A stretch of DNA of 64,000 nt from Malania oleifera (Eukaryota; Streptophyta; Magnoliopsida; Santalales; Ximeniaceae). Numbering within the stretch: position 1 is the first letter of the stretch; every line of letters begins with the position of its first letter. The position numbers were made by a program, and so were the translations under genes. The notes under the pieces are model-generated. The model was given only the letters and a program-made list of their open reading frames with translations. It was not told the origin of the DNA and ran no database searches. Shown one piece after another: positions 58,687-64,000 of the stretch. The stretch is taken from contig NC_080423.1 of the NCBI RefSeq assembly GCF_029873635.1, positions 101,060,991-101,124,990 of the forward strand, read 5' to 3'.

Positions 58687-59262
58687 CGCTACAAAAAATA
58701 AGGTTATTAGTGACGGTTTAAAACCGTCACCAATAATCAAAAAGTCGTCACTAATTGTATTAGTTACGGTTCTATCAGTATTAGTGATGGTTTTAAATTC
58801 GTCACTATATTTGTGGTTACTACTACTTATTAGTGACGATTTTTATAGACCGTCACTAATAATGAAGTATTAGTGATGGTTTTAATCCGTCACTAAAACT
58901 CTAAGACCGTCACTATAAATTTTACATTTTCTCGGTTCAAAATTGTCACTAATAGTCAATTATTAGTGACGGTTTTCTCCACCGTCACTAATGCTCACTA
59001 GAGCAGTTATTAGTAACGGTTTTTGAACTGTCACTAATAATAAACTAGTAGTGACAATTTTGAACCGAGAAAATATAGAATTTATAGTGACGGTCTTAGG
59101 GTTTTAGTGACAGAATAATACTTCGACTAATACTCCATTATTAGTGACAGTTCTCGGGCTATCACTAATAATTGACTATTAGTAACGATTTTAAAACCGT
59201 CGCTCATATTTTAAAATATTGACTATTAGTGACTATTTCAGAACCGTCACTAATAAATTAAA
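58687..59262. mobile_element. CACTA (En/Spm) transposon end with subterminal repeats
   Basis: CGCTACAAAAAATAAGG at 58687 resembles a CACTA terminus with one change. It is followed by at least fifteen copies, in both orientations, of TTAGTGACGGTTTT / AAAACCGTCACTAA, the subterminal repeat style of plant CACTA elements. 58866-58956 and 59044-59124 form an imperfect inverted repeat. The opposite end was not found; the interior probably ran right until cut by the LTR at 60847. Confidence 0.75.
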
Positions 59263-59697
59263 ATTAATAATTTTTTTGGATTTCGTTCATTAATTTCTAG
59301 AAAAACCTGTAATTACATTTTAGCATACATAATATTAAGCCAGAATTACTAAAAAATTCATAAATTATTCAAAATTAAAATTCAAATACAAATACATTAT
59401 ACAAATTCAAATTAAAATACAAAAATTCATTCTATTCAGATAATTAAAAATGCAAGAAAAATCAAAAGTTGCATTCAATTGTAGTGTCTGACATCATCTT
59501 GATGTTGTGACAGCCGCAAATCCTGCAAATTAATAGTTATAAAAAAAAAAAAAAAATTAGTATACGATTTTTGAACATGTGTATATGTTCTATAAGTATA
59601 AATGTTTTGATAGTAAAATGATTGGACATTCAAACATAGTTAAAAAAAAATTATACAATTTTAAATAGCTAAGTTTTATTAGTCAAAATTTACCACA
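59263..59697. other. Probable CACTA interior, non-coding
   Basis: A/T-rich sequence with no transposase frame. A short less A/T-rich piece at about 59470-59530 could be the remnant of an exon end, but it cannot be assigned. Confidence 0.35.
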
Positions 59698-60846
59698 CTC
59701 AGTTTCAACCTCGTACACTCGACTTGGACACCTGAGCGCTATAATCAACTATATTTGCTAAGTTTGTTTGTATTCTTATTTTACTTCTAATTGTACAAAA
59801 AGCTCTCGGGGCGGAGTTTTCGGGCACCATCAGCTCTAGCACATCTAGGTCAATGTCACGAACATGTTGGGACTAACCCCACTCGGTTTGGACCTTGTAT
59901 GTCCAACTTAAATACCTGAATGCTTAAAATGAACTAAGTTTACTATCTTTGTATTATAACTTTACTTCTAAGTGGGAAAAAAACTCCCAAGGAGGATTTT
60001 TTGGGCATCGTCAGATCCAACTCGTCCAGTTAGATGTGATGGACATTTTGGGACTGACACAATTCAGTTTGGACCTCATATGCCTGAATTAGACACTTGG
60101 TTGCTTAAAATGAACTAAGTTTAATTACTATGTTTGTAATCTAGCTTTGCTTCTAAGTGAAGAAAAAGCTCCATGAGAGGAGTTTTTGGGCACTATTAGC
60201 TCCGGCACATCAAGGTCAAAGTGACGGACATGTCAGGACTAACTGCATTTGGTTTGGACCTCATATGCCCGACTTGGACACTTGAATGCTTAAAATAAAC
60301 TAAGTTTACTAAGTTTGTTTGTATTCTAACTTTGCTTCTAAATAGGGAAAAAACTCCCAGAGAGGAATTTTAGGGCACCATTAGATTTGACATGTCCAGT
60401 TCGATGTGACGGACGTGTCGGGACTAACCTAACTCAATTTAGACCTCGTATGCCCGGAATTGCACACGTGGATGGTTAAATTCAACTTAGTTTACTAAGT
60501 TCGCCTCTAAGTACATAATTTTCAGTTGGCATAGATTTTTTTAGCAGTGTCAGCTCTGGTATGTCGAGCTCAATGTCACAGACGTGTTGGGACTGACCAC
60601 ACTCGATTTGGACCTCGCATGCCTAACTTGGACACTTGAGTGCTTAAAATACAAAAAATTACTAAATTTGTTTGCATTCTAACTTTACTTCTAAGTAGGG
60701 AAAAAGCTCTTGGAGAAGAATTTTTGGGCACTGTCAGATCCAACACGTTTAGTTCAATATGACGGATGTGTCGGGATTGACACAATTTAGTTTGGACCTC
60801 GTATGCCCAAATTAGACACCTGGGTGCTTAAAATGAACTAAGTTTA
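59698..60846. repeat. Degenerate tandem array, about 184-bp unit, six to seven copies
   Basis: The phrase GTTTGGACCTCGTATGCCC and variants recurs at about 59700, 59886, 60067, 60251, 60436, 60604 and 60789 (spacings 168-186 bp). Each unit also holds CTTAAAATGAACTAAGTTTA and a GGAGTTTTTGGGCAC-type phrase. Odd and even copies resemble each other more than neighbours do (AATTAGACAC versus ACTTGGACAC), so the array may have grown as about 367-bp dimers. It is cut on the right by the LTR at 60847. Confidence 0.85.
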
Positions 60847-62014
60847 TGTTGATTTAGGTGTAATCCCAAGAGGGGGGTGAATTGGGTATTTTAAAAATTA
60901 TTTGAAACTTATTTATCAATCAATCCCTATTTCTATGTTTAACTAATTAATGGCTGGAATTTGATGCTGATTTGAATAACTAAATCAATGAATTCCTTTT
61001 TACCTAATTAAGTGTGTGTGAAGTTATTCAACATACACATGCAAGCTGGAAATTGAAGTACGATGCGGAAAATAAAAAGGATAAGGGAAGAGAGAATGCA
61101 ACCACGATTTTATGAGGTTTAGCCAACCCGTCCTACATCCTCGCCTTAAGCAACCCACTCAACGATTCCACTAAAATTCCTGCTCCTTAAATTGGGACGG
61201 AGCTTCCCTTACAATCCGTTGTTTACAAGAGGTACAGCTCCCTCCTAATCTGTTGCTTACAAGAGGTATAGCTCCCTCCTAATCCGCTGCTTATAAGAGA
61301 TACAACTCTCTCCTCAACCCTGATTCACAAACCGAATCTTGAATACAATTTAATCTGCAAAACACTTAATCTTGCTTCTAACAAAGTTAGTGAGTACAAT
61401 TCAAAGTCCTAGTACATAATTATATGATAAAACTTGAAGCTCAATATGAATGAAACGATAACATCGTTTTATGAACAAAATGCTTCAATAAACAATTTCC
61501 CTCTTTAACCAAAACTCCCAAGTAATGATATATTTAAAATGTTTTGGAGAATTTTAGGGTTCTTAGTTCACTTTGCAAAAATACACAAATATATTTGATG
61601 TGAACTTATTAATAAAAATTTTGTCTTGAATATTAAGTCAATCAAAATCACAAAACTTTCTTTCAAATATTCAATCACAACACGACCTTTACAATATGCA
61701 AATATATATATATATTCCAAAGGTCAAAAGTCAATGTGATCTATTTCAAAAAATATCCTTTAACAATATATGTATTTAAGAACTCCAAGGATATCTAATC
61801 AAATGGATTTGTAATATTAAAAATATTGAGTCTTTGAATGGAAAAACTCACTTGAACCTAAAATATTTAATCAATAGCTAAAACTCTTCTCAAGTGGTAT
61901 TCTTATCAAAGTGATTTAATATATATATATATGCACACTCAAGATCAATCTCTTAATACTTAATCAAAAATAGATTTTCAAAAATAGATTTCGCAATAAT
62001 AAGCTCTATGAACA

Positions 62015-62095
<81 letters not shown>

Positions 62096-63195
62096 CTTGA
62101 ATCAAAGACCAATCAACCAATAGCCAAAAAAAAAAACTTTCTCAAGTAATGATCTTATCAAAAGCAAATTTTATATGTATGTGCACACTCAAGATCAAAC
62201 TTTTCTAACGATATTTAATAACAATTGATGGGATGAGAAACTCTTGAAAATATTAACTTGAATGATCAAACATCAATACTAGAGTGAATAAAAAAAGATG
62301 AGTAAATAAGTTCCCTTCAAGATTCTGAGTTGATTTGCCTAAGCTCGATGAGTAGAAGTTGATGTGTAGGCAATCGTAAAGCAATAAGAGCAAGTTTCTC
62401 AATATTCTTTCAATAAGATGTGTTCTTCTTTTCTTGTGTGTGTTGGCTTCGTTCTAGAGTTTAGATATATTCAGTATATATAGTATCTTACCCTTAGGAT
62501 TGATCTCAACCGTTTCAGACACATGAGGTTGAAAGCTTGGGCGACCGAAGTTCCTTAACCCTTTGAAAAATTAACTTGGAATGCAGGGCTATGCGCCTAA
62601 AGAGAGGGTCAGGCTCCTGAAGCCAAGTCAGGCGCCTGAGATACCAAGGTCAGGGGACCGAAGTGCCTTGGCCAACTTGTTGTGTTTCCCATTAATTCTT
62701 CAGGCTACTGAACTTAGTCTTCAGGCGACTGAGGGTGAGTTCAGGCTACTGAAGTCTCCTTTTCTCAAATTTTCTTTTCTAATTTAAAAATATGCTTTGC
62801 TCTTTTTTTTGGATCTTTTATAAAACATATTTTTCATGATTTTAAAAGTATTTCTAAGTCCATGAAGTCCCCTAATGATATACATGAAATGCATAAATCC
62901 TAAAATCATTCTAAGTTATGTTGAGCCTCAAATTAAATCATATGAAAATGTAAGTACATGAGTTCTAAATACCCGTTCCCAAGACGTTTTTGAATTTTGC
63001 CACTTGCATCTTGATTCTCGTACTCTTTGAGTTCCATTGATCTTGCCAAGATATGTCAGCTTTACTTTATGACTTCCATGATTCGTTATCCTTCCGTGCA
63101 TGCTTAATATAGTTCCTGTACATAAACTCAATGCACAAATCAAATACCAAGAGATTTGTCATTATCAAAACTGGATTGGATTCATAGAGTCAACA
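60847..63195 (-). mobile_element. 3' LTR of a Sirevirus-like copia element
   Basis: 2,349 bp, on the minus strand starting TGTTGACTCTATG and ending AAATCAACA (6-bp inverted ends TGTTGA/TCAACA). A purine tract AAAAGGGGAAGAT precedes it on the minus strand, so the element body lies to the right and leaves the window. Contains a (TA)n(TG)n run at about 62020-62092. Near its end is CAATTCACCCCCCTCTTGGG, shared with solo LTR C. It cuts the tandem array on its left. Confidence 0.8.
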
Positions 63196-63696
63196 ATCTT
63201 CCCCTTTTCGATGATGACAAATACACTAACAAAAATATATGTAATGGGTTACGCCAAACAAAGTTCCCCCTCAATTAATGCATCAAATATTCAATGAATG
63301 ACAATATGCTCATATGTTTAGTCTGAATCCAAATGAAATATGAAATATGCTCACAATAAATATGCTCGTGATGTTTCAACCATGACATCAACAATAGTTT
63401 CTCCCCCTTTGTATATCTCACCCTTTGCATAACTTCACTGACGATTTTTGCTACCGATTTTTCTTTGCTTATGATTTTTGTGTGTTATCATTTTTGCTCC
63501 TGATTTTTCTCCCCCTTTTGCATCAACAAAAAGGTGTATAATAATAAGACATGAATGGACATACCTTAATGTTCTTCTCCCCTTCGAAATTTTAAAGTTT
63601 TAATCTTGTTCAACCATCAGATTTGGAAAACTTTTACTTCTCCCCTTTTTACATCAACCATCCCCCTTGCATAAGTTTCAGCGATTATGTGAGGAT
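63196..63696 (-). mobile_element. 3' non-coding interior of the Sirevirus-like element
   Basis: No coding sequence. On the plus strand it has repeated pyrimidine blocks (TTCCCCCTC near 63263, TCTCCCCCTTT near 63402, CTCCCCCTTTT near 63510, CTCCCCTT near 63578, CTCCCCTTTTT near 63640, TCCCCCTT near 63661), that is, several polypurine tracts on the element strand. Multiple polypurine tracts before the 3' LTR are a described Sirevirus hallmark. Confidence 0.6.
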
Positions 63697-64000
63697 TGTA
63701 ACGCCCCAACCTGAGTCTGTCAGGGAGCACTGCATCTCTCCTCCTCCGCCTAGACTAGACAATAGGGGGCGGCCCTTATCAGACTAATGATTGGCCTCAC
63801 AAACCAACATGTGTCCTTTTTAGTGTGTTTTTTCCTCACTCACACACTTCCTAAGAAAACTTCTTAGGTGGTCAACTATCCCAAGATTGCTCTAAGCCAA
63901 GCACGCTTAACTATGGAGTTCTTATGGGAAGGCTCCCGAAAAGAAAGGTGCACCTTATTGATATGGGTAGTAACATCTAATCCTTTTAAGTCTTTCATCC
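63697..64000 (-). mobile_element. Cassandra-type TRIM LTR, cut by window edge
   Basis: Starts TGTAACGCCCCAACC at 63697, after AGGAT (possible target duplication, partner outside). It includes a 5S rRNA-like segment on the minus strand, the defining trait of Cassandra TRIMs, whose LTRs are about 240-350 bp and carry a 5S gene copy. It seems inserted into the Sirevirus-like interior. No coding capacity is expected in this family. Confidence 0.8.
63855..63955 (-). ncRNA. 5S rRNA-derived segment within the Cassandra-type LTR
   Basis: On the minus strand AGTTAAGCGTGCTTGG (63897-63912, plus strand CCAAGCACGCTTAACT) is identical to the box A region of plant 5S rRNA, flanked by AGAACTCCATAG (5S: AGAACTCCGAAG). 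The downstream box C region is changed (GATAGTTGACC where 5S has GATGGGTGACC). It is a degenerate 5S copy carried by a retroelement, not a ribosomal gene. Whether Pol III still reads it is unknown. Confidence 0.8.

Noticed and set aside
59698-60846. Regular repeats considered as a CRISPR array
   Set aside because: Whole 184-bp units are repeated without unique spacers, and the context is a plant genome.
63855-63955. Functional 5S rRNA gene
   Set aside because: Too diverged outside box A and embedded in an LTR; better explained as a Cassandra-type element.

Overview
This is nuclear DNA from a flowering plant, most likely a eudicot. The evidence is intron-split genes with GT-AG borders, a DUF247 gene, a PPR gene relic, a PWWP-domain gene, and dense plant-type transposons (Ty1/copia, Ty3/gypsy, TRIM, Cassandra-like, CACTA, hAT, L1 and RTE LINEs, Au-type SINE). 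I cannot name the species. Host coding sequence is a small minority of the 64 kb; most of the rest is nested mobile DNA of different ages.

Layout. 1-2.7 kb: two LTR pieces in opposite orientations, one carrying a 41-bp minisatellite. 4.8-6.7 kb: several tandem duplications, including a 225-bp unit present three times. 6.6-14.1 kb (minus strand): a decayed PPR-protein gene split inside its coding sequence by a Ty1/copia element (7795-12660, target duplication CTTAA). 15.3-40.9 kb (plus strand): a three-exon PWWP-domain gene (834 aa predicted). Its second intron is about 18 kb and holds a 9.8-kb Ty3/gypsy element (itself invaded by an 885-bp Mutator-like element), a MITE with 41-bp inverted repeats, a SINE invaded by an RTE LINE that was invaded by a hAT-like element, and a 287-bp TRIM. 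42.3-43.2 kb (minus): a compact three-exon gene for a 143-aa, probably mitochondrial, single-pass membrane protein. 43.9-44.4 kb: the 3' end of an L1-type LINE. 44.8 kb: an uninterrupted run of 48 G. 45.8-55.4 kb: four solo LTRs, two of them nested inside a third. 55.9-57.5 kb (minus): a two-exon DUF247 gene whose frame is broken once. 58.7-60.8 kb: a CACTA-type end with a long imperfect palindrome, then a degenerate 184-bp tandem array. 60.8-64 kb: the 3' LTR and 3' interior of a Sirevirus-like element running off the window, with a Cassandra-type LTR carrying a 5S rRNA-like segment inserted in it.

The host genes show no functional link: PWWP is a chromatin-reader fold, the small gene looks mitochondrial, DUF247 proteins are membrane-anchored, and the PPR gene is dead. 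The interest lies in the insertion stratigraphy, which flanking target duplications date in relative terms, and in two miniature non-coding retroelements. I see no credible previously undescribed multi-gene system. Exon joins and family calls are by eye and untested by alignment or RNA.
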